From the NCBI RefSeq assembly GCF_000003605.2, contig NW_003106597.1, positions 407,450 to 419,268 on the forward strand: 11,819 bases of DNA. Direction: 5' to 3'. Below, piece after piece: positions 1-7,982 of the stretch. The first letter of the stretch is position 1, and each line of letters starts with the position of its first letter. Below the pieces are notes generated by a model. It saw only the letters and a program-made list of their open reading frames with translations, did not search any database and had not been told where the DNA came from. Position numbers and translations under genes: made by a program. This stretch comes from Saccoglossus kowalevskii. Its lineage: Eukaryota > Hemichordata > Enteropneusta > Harrimaniidae.

Positions 1-195
1 CCAAAACACAAATCTAAAGTTACGGCATTCATGCATTATTACTGATTAAAACTTGAAGCACTGCAGCATTGTTTATTGACTACAATACATCCCATCATGC
101 ATTGCGTGCATATTAAAACAACTAACTAGGAAGTACATAACGATCAATGTTCTCTCTAGCAGAGTTGTACACAAGTAAAACAAGTCATCTGAAGA
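1..195. other. Noncoding flank, no feature seen
   Basis: AT-rich sequence inside, or just downstream of, the INTS14 intron that starts at 2352. I see no open frame, splice-flanked coding similarity or clear repeat here. Confidence 0.5.
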
Positions 196-1395
196 TGACA
201 CAGCCCCCACTTGTCAGATGTGATTATAGTTGGCTATGAATTATAAAGTTTGAATGTATATGTATAAAATCGGGTAGGAAGATTAAGTTGAAACATTACA
301 AGGCATATACCCTATATCGACATATAAGTCTATACCAAGTATGGTCTTATATGGACTAATAATTCACAAGATATTAACAACAATTAAAAATTAATTTAAA
401 TATGCAAATGAGCCCATTGAGTTGAAACTCAATATTGCATAGCACATATCTTACATGTATATTGACAGATAAAGTAAGTCTATACCAAGTTTGGTCTCAT
501 TTGGACAATTAGTTCATAAGTTATTAAGAAAAATTAATTAAATATGCAAATAAGCTTGTTAATTAAGTTGAAACTCAATATTGCATAGCCCATATCGTAT
601 ATTGACAGATCAAGTAAGTCTATACCAACTTTAGTCTCATTTGGACTATTAGTTCACAAAATATCAAAAAAAATTCAAAGTTCATTAAATATGCAAATGA
701 GCTTGTTAATTAAATTGAAACTCAATAATGCATAGCATACATCTTATATTGACAAATCAAGTCTCTACCAAGTTTGGTCTGATTTGGACTACTAGTTCAC
801 TAGATATTAATAAGAATTCAAATTAATAATTAAATATGTAAATGAGCTCATTAATTGAATCCTTGAAAAAATAAATCAATGTGAATCTGTACCAGTGGTC
901 ACATGTCTTTGTACCAAGTCTCAGCAAAATCGGTCCAGGCATTTCCGAGAAATTGTGGACACACTCAAAAAATTGTTTTTTACAGGATTTTGTCATTCAA
1001 AATGGCCGCCAGGCAGCCATATTTGATCAAATCAGGAAATAAATCCATGTGAATATGTATATGTATCATTTCAAAAAAGTAAAACAACGTGCATATGTAT
1101 GGGTGGTCCCTTTGTCTTTGTTACAAGTCTCAACAAAATTGGTCAAGCCATCTCTGAGAAATGACATTGGACACGAGGAATTTGACTAAATTTTCGCATT
1201 AAAAATGGCCGCCAGTCAGCCATATATAATCGAGTTGGAAATAAATTGATGTGCACATGTATGGTAGACCACTATGTCTTTGTACCAAGTTTCAAAAAAA
1301 ATCGGTCCAGCCATCTTCAAGAAATCACTCCGAACGGACTGATGAAGGTGAAACTACAAGCCCCCTCCTGAACTTTGTCCGGGTGGGTGCTAATA
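196..1395. repeat. Repeat element A: modular tandem element with terminal hairpin
   Basis: The left edge reads CACAGCCCCCACTTG and the right edge ends ACAAGCCCCCTCCTGAAC, then TTTGTCCGGGTGGGTGCTAA. The extreme ends match as short inverted repeats (AGCCCCCAC against the complement AGCACCCAC), and the right end can fold back on itself. Inside there are two module types. The first is four tandem copies of about 145 bp, each with a TATGCAAAT-like box and a GTTGAAACTCAATATTGCAT block. The second is modules with AAAATGGCCGCCAGTCAGCC (at about 1000 and 1200) followed by a CCAAGTnTCAnnAAAATCGG block. The same design recurs in elements B and C, so I treat them as one family. No transposase frame is visible; the element looks non-autonomous. 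Confidence 0.7.
398..850 (+). repeat. Tandem ~145-bp modules each with an octamer-like box (element A)
   Basis: ATGCAAAT occurs exactly at 402-409, 544-551 and 691-698, and a variant, ATGTAAAT, at 836-843. The spacings are 142, 147 and 145 bp. Each copy is followed by an A/T stretch with GAAACTCAATA and GCATAGC, then ATATTGACAnATnAAGT and a CTATACCAAnTTTnGTCTnA block, so the modules are aligned repeats that have diverged. Confidence 0.8.
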
Positions 1396-2352
1396 ACCAT
1401 CTTATAAAATAAGTCCTATAAATGATGGACAAAATGGCTACGTAGAAAGTCTGATTTGCATCTCAGACTAATGCTTTATTCATTCAAAATATTTATTTTG
1501 TAATTAAGTCCATTTCTGATCGTCAAAAAGATAATACCACATGCAATTCGGTGACTTGATGACACCCTAAGATGTTGAAAGCTCAATCACAATCGAGGCC
1601 CTATGACTGCTCGGTGATAATCAGCTAATCTTGCGAGAAACGTAGCTGAAGGATTTATTATAGTGCACATATTACTTGTCATGTAAAAGCCTTCAATCAA
1701 AATTTTGATGGTAATACAACTTTAATCTCTATCACTGCAATTAATAATCCAGAGATTAAGAGACCAGACTATATATTTGTGCAAGGCAACAATTCCAGAC
1801 ACTGAATGCCACTGTATGAGCTACACATATTTCTTTAAAGTAAATTTGTCTACATAAACCATATGTTTGGGACTGTGTGACATCACTTTATTGAATGTCG
1901 TGCATGTATCCTGACAAATAAAAACAATGTGATCTGCTAATAATCAAAGTACAGCATGGTACGCTTGGGATAAACATTTAAACCTGTCCACCTGTCTCAG
2001 ACGAGCAGATTTTAGCTGGAACAGGTAAATGTAAAAATTGCCTGCTCCTATGGTCAGGTAAATAAAGTTTTCACTAACTGAAAAAATATGGTAATTCCAA
2101 GGTATTAATGTCCAAAGACTTGCATTCTTAGTTTCAAAGATGAACCAACATTTCGTAGTATTTATCGTAGTACAAAAAAAAAATGTATGTTGCAATTTAT
2201 TTTGCCATGGACAAGTATTTTTATTATCCAACTTTTCTAATGGACAGAAAAATTTACTTTTTAATTTCAATAACTGATTAAATCATTTTTGACATTTTCC
2301 AGCACTGAATTTGTGCACTAGAATTTTCATAATTGGTCAGCACGAGTCTTAC
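1396..2352. other. Intron sequence without recognised features
   Basis: This lies downstream of the donor at 2352 in gene orientation. I searched the minus strand for the expected next INTS14 residues (PEWHGMLY-like) and did not find them. The longest open frame here (1944-2270, minus) has no INTS14 similarity that I can see. Confidence 0.5.
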
Positions 2353-2473
2353 CCAAGCTGTACTATGGCAACCATATTCTCAACTTTCAGACTTCCATGG
2401 AGGAGAACGCAAAATGAAGGTATCTTGCCGTCTTCTGTTGTGTCTTCTTCTTCACCATCTTTGGAGGAACTAT
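2353..2473 (-). CDS. INTS14: INTS14 exon, beta-barrel region (CVLLHGSLKVE)
   Basis: This 121-nt exon has two bases completing a codon with the previous exon (G+AT, Asp), then 39 codons and two bases of a Gly codon. The acceptor is TTATAATGACAG and the donor is GTAAGAC. It opens with an acidic linker (SSSKDGEEEDTTEDGK, similar in character to the acidic linker in human INTS14) and then reads IPSFCVLLHGSLKVENMVAI and VQLG. The human counterpart is IPNFCVLLHGSLKVEGMVAIVQLG, so this is nearly identical and is the most conserved block in the window. The next coding residues should resemble PEWHGMLY, but I could not find them on the minus strand from 2352 down to 1, so the following exon probably lies outside the window. 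Confidence 0.95.
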
Positions 2474-2998
2474 CTGTCATTATAACAAATATCACAAAAA
2501 ATCACGTCAATGTACCCGTCCCCATAGGCAAAGTAATCCAAAGTATGTTTGTAAATGCAATTTTAGCGAAAACTAACTTGTATTAAAATGGCGGAGTGAC
2601 ACATTTAGAATGATCAGTCAAGTAGGTCAATTTCTCTAATATTGTCAATACCAGCGTTAGTTAAATTAGCTTTATATCTGGATCTTTCAAAATCTGTGAT
2701 GGTGTTCTTGAAATTGAAAACAGATATTTTTTAGTAATTGTAGTACTCATTGCTGCTTTTTACCCTGTTGTCTATGCGAAGTTCAATTGTAGTTTTTCAA
2801 CATTGTCTGTCATTAGTTTATATTTATAAATGTGATATAACTGTACACTTTTAGAACAACCCCGTACGTACTCAGGCTGCAACACAGTGATAGTATCAAT
2901 CCACATGCGACTTTTCCCCCTCTTACCCAAAAATTTATTACGATAGAACAGCATGATAAAGATTCCATCTTGACATTTTGAAATCAGGTTTTATGCGC

Positions 2999-3148
2999 AA
3001 CCCCTGAAGGCCACACATCCTAGTCTTTTCTAGAGAGAAAAATTTACTATCCGTTGTGGTTGAAGCTCGAAAATTGAATAAACATTAGAAAATATGGCTG
3101 TTTTAGGATAAACCTGCACAGAGTACCAGGATGTGTGACCTTAAGGGT
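2999..3148. mobile_element. MITE-like element with ~25-bp terminal inverted repeats
   Basis: The left arm begins ACCCCTGAAGGCCACACATC. The complement of the right arm (about 3125-3148) begins ACCCTTAAGGTCACACATCC. The arms agree over about 24 positions with one indel and three substitutions, and enclose a 100-bp AT-rich core with no coding capacity. I cannot define a target-site duplication by eye. The length and structure fit a short non-autonomous DNA transposon. Confidence 0.65.
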
Positions 3149-3200
3149 CACAAATATTGATCCATTCTCTGCAATTTCCATGATTTACGTTTCGTAGTAA

Positions 3201-3343
3201 CTAAAAAAATTTGTTTCTGGTTATCACACTCTTTAATTCAAATTAGGAGACTCACAACTATTTATTTCTGGTTTATGCAAAAATACTGTAATAGAAAAGA
3301 AAGAAAAGCCTCATCTCAGAACCAGAAACAAATCTCTTTTTTT
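3201..3343. repeat. Inverted repeat, possible second MITE-like element
   Basis: ATTTGTTTCTGGTT at 3209-3222 is perfectly complementary to AACCAGAAACAAAT at 3320-3333. Allowing a short indel, the arms extend outwards to CTAAAAAAA (3201) and TTTTTTTAG (to about 3345). The arms enclose about 97 bp. This could be a degraded TIR element or a chance foldback, but the 14-bp perfect arms argue against chance. Confidence 0.5.
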
Positions 3344-3541
3344 AGCCTAATTATACACTTGCTGAAGTTGAATTTAGAAACAAATGCATAGATGATAATA
3401 GTAGTACTAGTTTCCGCTCAGAACCCATGATCAATAGATTCCAAGGTAAACTCCTAAATTGGGTTTCTGTGTTTGTTATTAGAGATCCCAGAATTAATTT
3501 GAACTTCCTCTTTGACAATTCAAACTGTGAATAGTACTAAC

Positions 3542-4046
3542 CTTTTGTGGATGTCGGTAAGACCAAATGTCGTGATATCGCTGGCGGACTACTGACGTCT
3601 CCGATGTCTAAGAAGGAGCATATTTCTAAGTCAGGTGACATCACTTTATCGACTACCTTAAAGTCGTGTTTTTTGTAGTACCTCTCGGGAGCTGGAGCCA
3701 ACTGAATGTCAGATTTCAAATGTCCACATCTCAGCGTGCCATAAAATGGTGCGTATGCACTTTCGGCAAACTTTAAAAACATTTGCTGCACGCTCTTCAG
3801 ACTGAGCCCACCTTCTGGGAAATGTACATTCCCACCGCCGTTATTAATATCAATGAGTTTTTGAAACAGATTCAATGTACCAGATTGCAGAGCTTCAGCT
3901 TGACTGCAAATCAGCATCACTTGTATCTTGCATGGAAACGGGAAAGGTATCGGTAAACTTTGTTCCTTTGCAGGTTTATAATGATCTAGCATGTGTTTGA
4001 GAGACCCGGCTCCAATACCAACCCTGCCATCTGTCACCAAAATCAA
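3542..4046 (-). CDS. INTS14: INTS14 main exon: end of VWA domain into the beta-barrel
   Basis: This 505-nt exon has 168 codons plus one base. It follows the acceptor TTTTTTCTAG and ends AAAG before the donor GTTAGT. The first residues, LILVTDGRVGIGAGSLKHML, match human VVLVTDGCLGIGRGSLRHSL; the Asp of TDG is the third MIDAS element of the VWA fold. Further along I see FPFPCK (human FPFPSK), a LIDINNGGG stretch (human LIDLNNGEG), SLKSVQQMF, APFYGTLRCGHL (human TPFHAVLKCGHL), SPDLEICSFLDIGDVSSPP and SRHLVLP. These give high confidence in the identity. The VWA domain should end near the CGHL region, and the DIGDVSSPP/SRHLVLP part starts the beta-barrel. No frameshift or stop is visible. The TTG codon at 4046 is simply the first exon codon and is not a start. 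Confidence 0.95.
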
Positions 4047-4273
4047 CTAGAAAAAATATAATAAATAAATGGAAGAATAAAGGAATAAATGAAAAAGCAT
4101 AAAAACACTTGCGATGAGCAGAATCAAATCAGTTTTTGTTTTGTGAACGTGCTCTAAATCTGGTATTTGCATCCTGCATAAACAAATAATGATGAAATGA
4201 AAAATTTACGAATGTTAATCAGTTAGGGGTCAAACATTAGAAATCATTAGGTTAGGTAGGAAGAGCATGCCAG

Positions 4274-4296
4274 TTTTTTTTTTTTTTTTTTTTTTT
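4274..4296. repeat. Homopolymer T23 (A23 in the gene sense)
   Basis: An uninterrupted run of 23 T, followed by GCAG. It could be the remnant of an A-tailed retrotransposed copy on the minus strand, but no retroelement body is visible next to it. Confidence 0.9.
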
Positions 4297-4419
4297 GCAG
4301 TGTCTTGTTTGTACATTTTTTTTAATTTACCAACATTTTGTTTCTGCAAAACTTTGTATACAATTCTTTTTTATCTCAGTGTCTAGCTTGCTAATTGTTT
4401 CAAACAAATCTTCCAGCCA

Positions 4420-4430
4420 CCCCCCCCCCC
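4420..4430. repeat. Homopolymer C11 (G11 in the gene sense)
   Basis: Eleven C residues, followed by ACCCTCCCC, making a strongly strand-asymmetric patch in an AT-rich intron. Confidence 0.9.
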
Positions 4431-4604
4431 ACCCTCCCCAATGATTTCAAATGGACAACTCCTTACAAATAATGTAATTCAAGGGCACATTCATTAACCA
4501 TAAAAAATATGTTTTCACCCCATGAATATTTTCTAGATTTACCAAGCATTTTTTTGCATCTTTAATTAATTTAACAAGACATGAATGTCCCAGTTATTTA
4601 ATTT

Positions 4605-4643
4605 AATAGTCGCCTTTCACGCTACGCCTGAACAGGAACTAAT
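4605..4643 (+). repeat. Orphan terminal hairpin of the A/B/C repeat family
   Basis: TAGTCGCCTTTCACGCTACG followed by CCTGAACAGGAACTAA resembles the right terminus of element C (AGTCCTCGTTTTTGG... GTCCGAACGGGAACTAA). No internal modules precede it, so this looks like a relic end about 290 bp before element B. Confidence 0.5.
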
Positions 4644-4670
4644 TAAAAACTCAACTTCATGTATATTGGC

Positions 4671-4686
4671 GGGGGGGGGGGGGGGG
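4671..4686. repeat. Homopolymer G16 (C16 in the gene sense)
   Basis: Sixteen uninterrupted G residues after TATATTGGC. The run is prone to length variation and sequencing error. Confidence 0.9.
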
Positions 4687-5128
4687 TGTACAAATTCCAA
4701 GTCTGAAAATCCTCCATACCTTGGGAGTGGATAAGGGGATAGTGGTGGGATTACCTAGGCTGCATTTTCCGGGAAAAACTATCCACCAAGATGTTGCAAA
4801 ACTGTCCTTGCATGCTAATGCAAGAGTACATGTACATGTATGTATTGTAGTACTGCTGATAATGACAATACCCACTTGTTTCTAATGACAACAATTAAAG
4901 CAAACCATTGTCATGCAAATTACAACAAGCCATGCATGGCACAGTCCCTGTTAGTTATCAAATTTAAGATACATAGTTTTGGTTATATTTAGTAATGTAG
5001 TTGGAATATAAACATGTCAGGAATACGATTATGATGATTGTTTAACATTAAAATGATTGACATTTGTATCTGATCGTCAAACAAGTACTTGTCTATATTG
5101 ACAGATATTGCGCTGAAACAGCATTCAA

Positions 5129-5143
5129 AATCAGCCATTTTGA

Positions 5144-5187
<44 letters not shown>

Positions 5188-5202
5188 TCAAAATGGCTGA
5201 TT
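5129..5202. repeat. Perfect 74-bp palindrome with (TA)n centre
   Basis: AATCAGCCATTTTGAATACA on the left is the exact complement of TGTATTCAAAATGGCTGATT on the right. Between them is an uninterrupted alternating TA tract of about 34 bp that is itself self-complementary. The symmetry stops at 5128/5203. The arms derive from the module word GCCATTTTGAAT of element B. It could extrude as a cruciform and is likely to be unstable. Confidence 0.92.
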
Positions 5203-6308
5203 ATATATATAACATGATGTATAACGAATATATAAAATTTAAATATAATAAGTCAAAGCATTTAAGAGATATGGCTCTAGAAGCCCAATCATTAAAACAA
5301 AATGGCCGCCAGTCAGCCATTTTGAATACAATCTAAAAAAATAAAATGACGAGCATCAGGAACCCGTAATGTATAATGTATGTACCAAGTTTGAACGAAA
5401 TCCACCCATAAATGCTTGATATTTGATGATTTTTTTAGCACAAAAATGACCACCATTCGGCCATTTTGAATAGGATAGTCAAACAATATATCTGTTTATC
5501 TATGACATGATATATAATGAATATTTAAAATTTGAAAATATTATTAGTCAAAACAAGTCAGAGATATAGGTCTAGAAGCCCATTCATTAAAACAAAATGG
5601 CCACCAGACAGCCATTTTGAATCCGATCTGAAAAATAAATGATGTGCATCAGGAACCTGTAATGTTCAATATATGTACCAAGTTTGAACGAAATCCATCC
5701 ATAAATGCTTGATATTTGATGATTTTTTAGCACAAAAAAGGCCACCATTTGGCCATTTTGAATATGATCGTCAAACCAATAAATCTGTCTATCTATGACA
5801 TGATGTATAATGTATATTTAAAATCTGTACATAATCAGTGAAAGCAAGTCAGAGATATGGCACGAGAACCATATTCATTAATACAAAATGGCTGCCAGTC
5901 GGCCATTTTGAATTTTATCTGAAAAACAAAATTATTTGCATCAAGGTCTCATAATGTCTAATGTATATACCAAGTTTGAACAAAATCCATTCGTAAACAG
6001 CCGAGAAATGGTTGATTTTTAGCACAAAAATGGCCGCCAATTAGTCATCTTGAATCAGATCAGAAAACAAATTAATGTGCATCAAGATCCTATAATGTCT
6101 AATGTATATACCAAGTTTGAACAAAATCCATCTGTAAACAGCTGAGAAATGCTTGACTTTGATGATTTTTAGCACAAATATGACCGCCATTCAGCCATCT
6201 TGAATCAGATCGTGAAACAAATTGACGGGAACATATATATTATCATGTATGATGTATGTGTGAAATTTGATTGTGATTGGTCCAGGCATTTCTAAGATAC
6301 AGGTTCGA

Positions 6309-6339
6309 ACACACGCACACACGCACACACGCACACACA
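6309..6339. repeat. CA-rich simple repeat (CACACG/CACACA)
   Basis: A run of ACACACGCACACACGCACAC type at the 3' end of an element B module. The equivalent position in element C reads GACGGACGCACGGACACACG, which suggests that this microsatellite grew from a GGACGCAC-type motif. Confidence 0.75.
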
Positions 6340-6711
6340 GAGGTCAAAACATAAGTCCCCGTTTTCAGACTGCGTCCATTGTATATATTAAGTTTGAACA
6401 AAATCCATCTGTAAACAGCCGAGAAATGCTTGATTTTGATGATTTTTTAGCACAAAACAGCCGCCATTCAGCCATCTTGAATCAGATCATGAAACAAATT
6501 GATGTGCATATGTATAATATAATGTATGAAGTATGTATGAAGTTTGATTGTGATTTGTCCAGGCATCTCTAAGATACATGCATGCACGCATGGAAGCACT
6601 GACACACAGAGGTTAAAACATAAGTCCCTGTTTTAATGATTACATAAGGCAAGTTAACTGAAAAATATCTAAAGAGAAGAAAACTGTGTGTGAAGCGAGT
6701 GTAACTTTTAC

Positions 6712-6819
6712 CTGGCATGGAGTTGCAGACCCCCACTCATCCAATATAATTGTACTGACACCAGCCAATGCAGTTTCCATCATTGTCTTATCATAGACTT
6801 CAAGCTTTAACAAGGAACT
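6712..6819 (-). CDS. INTS14: INTS14 exon, VWA domain with MIDAS-type threonine (YDKT)
   Basis: This 108-nt exon is 36 codons, phase 0 at both ends. The acceptor is TTTTTACAG and the donor is CAG/GTAAAAG. It reads SSLLKLEVYDKTMMETALAG and continues VSTIILDEWGSATPCQ. The match to human INTS14 (YDKTCLESALVGVCNIVQQEWGGAIPCQ is the recalled counterpart) is clear: YDKT, the ES/ETAL helix start, EWG and PCQ are conserved. In VWA domains the threonine at this point belongs to the metal-ion-dependent adhesion site, so its retention suggests a preserved MIDAS. Splicing after PCQ leads directly to LILVTDG in the next exon, as in the human protein. A second possible acceptor lies 2 bp inside but would break the frame. 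Confidence 0.9.
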
Positions 6820-7685
6820 CTGTAAAAAGTACACCAATATTATTATCATTACACAGGTAAAAAAAACATCATATTCTTAACATTTTCAGCACCAGTTTCC
6901 TTTTTTCATCACAAATTCCAGTTGATTGTGTGCACTTTGAAGGGGTGATTCAGTGAAAATAAAATCTAGCCAATATACCTTCTAGTACCATGAATGACTT
7001 TTTCCATAAATCAACAGATTTTTGCAAAATTATTTTTTGACATTTTTTAAGATTTAAAGGCATTCTCACTTGTGAATTTCATAAACATACCTGTAGTATG
7101 TATTCACCATTGGTTGCAAATTGTTTTCATTGTTTATTCATATTTGTTTTTGATCTGTTTTATATTTTTAAAATAGGTTTTTTCTTTTCTTTTTAGAATA
7201 TAGTTTTCAAATTTATTTTTGTAAGACCATTTTTATCCTTTCCTAAGACTTTTATGCACCTAATAAATATTAATATTAAAAAAAATTACTGCAACAAGTT
7301 CATAGTTTTCCCCTACTTGGCCCTCACTAAGTTACAGATTGTGGCATCAAACAAACTTCCAGAACAAAAATTTCACAGTTATATTGACTGTTTCAAATTC
7401 TGAAAAATAACATGAGGTATCCAAACTATTTTGAATGCAAATCTCAATAGTATGTATTATGCACATTTTCCAATAAATTACCATATTTGCTCTATTAGTA
7501 GCGCATGTGCACAATACACATATGTTTCCATAAGTCATACTTCAATGATTCAGTATACAATACATGGAACTTTTAGTTTGTATGCACTTCTATTAGAGAT
7601 GCGCTTCTAATAGAGTAAATACAGTCTTATTAGCATAAACAATGCAGACAATTAAATATGTCACATGACTGCATAACACAATTAC
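6820..7685 (-). other. INTS14: INTS14 intron (866 bp)
   Basis: Bounded by the proposed donor GTAATT at 7685 and the acceptor TTTACAG ending at 6820. It contains the TIR element at 7484-7621; the rest is T-rich sequence without recognised features. Confidence 0.6.
7484..7621. mobile_element. 138-bp MITE-like element with 23-bp terminal inverted repeats
   Basis: The left arm 7484-7506 begins TATTTGCTCTATTAGTAGCG. The complement of the right arm (7599-7621) begins TATTTACTCTATTAGAAGCG. They agree at 21 of 23 positions. Next to the right arm is a nested inverted copy of the same word (CTTCTATTAGAG at about 7588-7599), giving a subterminal hairpin. No coding capacity. No obvious target-site duplication is visible. 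Confidence 0.75.
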
Positions 7686-7738
7686 CATCCTGATTTCACG
7701 AGAGACAAATTCCCACAAGTTTGTCGCATCAGGGAAAA
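7686..7738 (-). CDS. INTS14: Putative small INTS14 exon (53 nt) in the VWA domain
   Basis: The candidate exon follows a good acceptor (ACATTTTGCAG) and precedes a donor, GTAATT. It supplies two bases to complete a codon, then 17 codons reading FPDATNLWEFVSREIRM, and ends in phase 0. Both phases fit: the exon at 11647 ends with one spare base and the exon at 6819 starts in phase 0. Without this exon the two flanking exons would be out of frame. In human INTS14 the interval between the PFTRDY strand and YDKT is about 12 residues shorter, so part of this exon has no obvious counterpart. Either it is a lineage-specific loop, or the true exon differs. It lies just 64 bp from the TIR element ending at 7621. 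Confidence 0.58.
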
Positions 7739-7982
7739 CTGCAAAATGTAGCACTGAACATTTTAATCACGAGACATTGCTAACCAACTTTTGTGAAACT
7801 AATGATAATAGTTAGCAATTGGATTAAATACAGGGTATATTATTTTTCTATTTTATATAATTTAATTATGTTCTATTAATATTTTTTATTATCTACCTAC
7901 ATCATATTTTCTATTAATTTAACTACATGTATTGCCACTGGGGCTTTTGCGAGTACCAAAACTTTAACAAGTCATTGAAAAT

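Larger units (their letters stand above)
2474..3541 (-). other. INTS14: INTS14 intron (1,068 bp) with two inverted-repeat elements
   Basis: Bounded by the donor GTTAGT at 3541 and the acceptor TGACAG ending at 2474. It holds the MITE-like structures at 2999-3148 and 3201-3343. A 60-residue minus-strand open frame at 2772-2954 is not related to the gene. Confidence 0.85.
4935..6634. repeat. Repeat element B: longest copy, tandem modules in alternating lengths
   Basis: The left edge is CACAGTCCCTGTTAGTT and the right edge ACATAAGTCCCTGTTTTAAT, the same terminal words as element C. From about 5299 onwards, modules each contain paired arms of the form AAAATGGC...GCCATTTTGAAT (near 5299, 5441, 5593, 5731, 5883, 6024, 6175 and 6453), followed by GATGTGCATCAG/ATATGTATAATGTATG-type sequence and a CCAAGTTTGAACnAAATCCA block. 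Spacing alternates between about 140 and 152 bp. Open frames here (5064-5336 and 6267-6572, plus strand) are repeat translations. No transposase is present, so any mobility would have needed help from another element. Confidence 0.75.
4047..6711 (-). other. INTS14: INTS14 intron (2,665 bp) with homopolymers and repeat element B
   Basis: Bounded by the donor GTAAAAG at 6711 and the acceptor TTCTAG ending at 4047. It splits the PCQ and LILVTDG codons in phase 0. Its contents are listed separately; 4047-4273 and 4697-4934 contain nothing I recognise. Confidence 0.9.

Noticed and set aside
1944-2270. 108-residue minus-strand frame, considered as the next INTS14 exon after VQLG
   Set aside because: It contains no PEWHG-like or later INTS14 motif in a frame joined to phase 2, and its composition is low-complexity.
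2311-2586. 91-residue plus-strand open frame with a Ser-rich stretch
   Set aside because: Antisense shadow of the INTS14 exon at 2353-2473; the Ser run is the complement of the acidic linker.
2772-2954. 60-residue minus-strand frame inside an INTS14 intron
   Set aside because: No similarity to INTS14 and not needed by the phase of the flanking exons.
5299-5325. AAAATGGCCGCC considered as a YY1-type binding site
   Set aside because: It is close to, but not, the GCCGCCATnTT consensus and is explained by the module's inverted arms.
5064-5336. 90-residue plus-strand open frame with a run of Ile-Tyr
   Set aside because: The Ile-Tyr run is the (TA)n centre of the palindrome and the rest is repeat B.
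5299-6480. Repeated hairpin-forming words considered as a CRISPR array
   Set aside because: Unit length is about 145 bp with diverged spacers that are themselves repeated, in a genome with spliced genes.
6267-6572. 101-residue plus-strand open frame with THTRTH repeats
   Set aside because: Translation of the CACACG simple repeat and element B modules.
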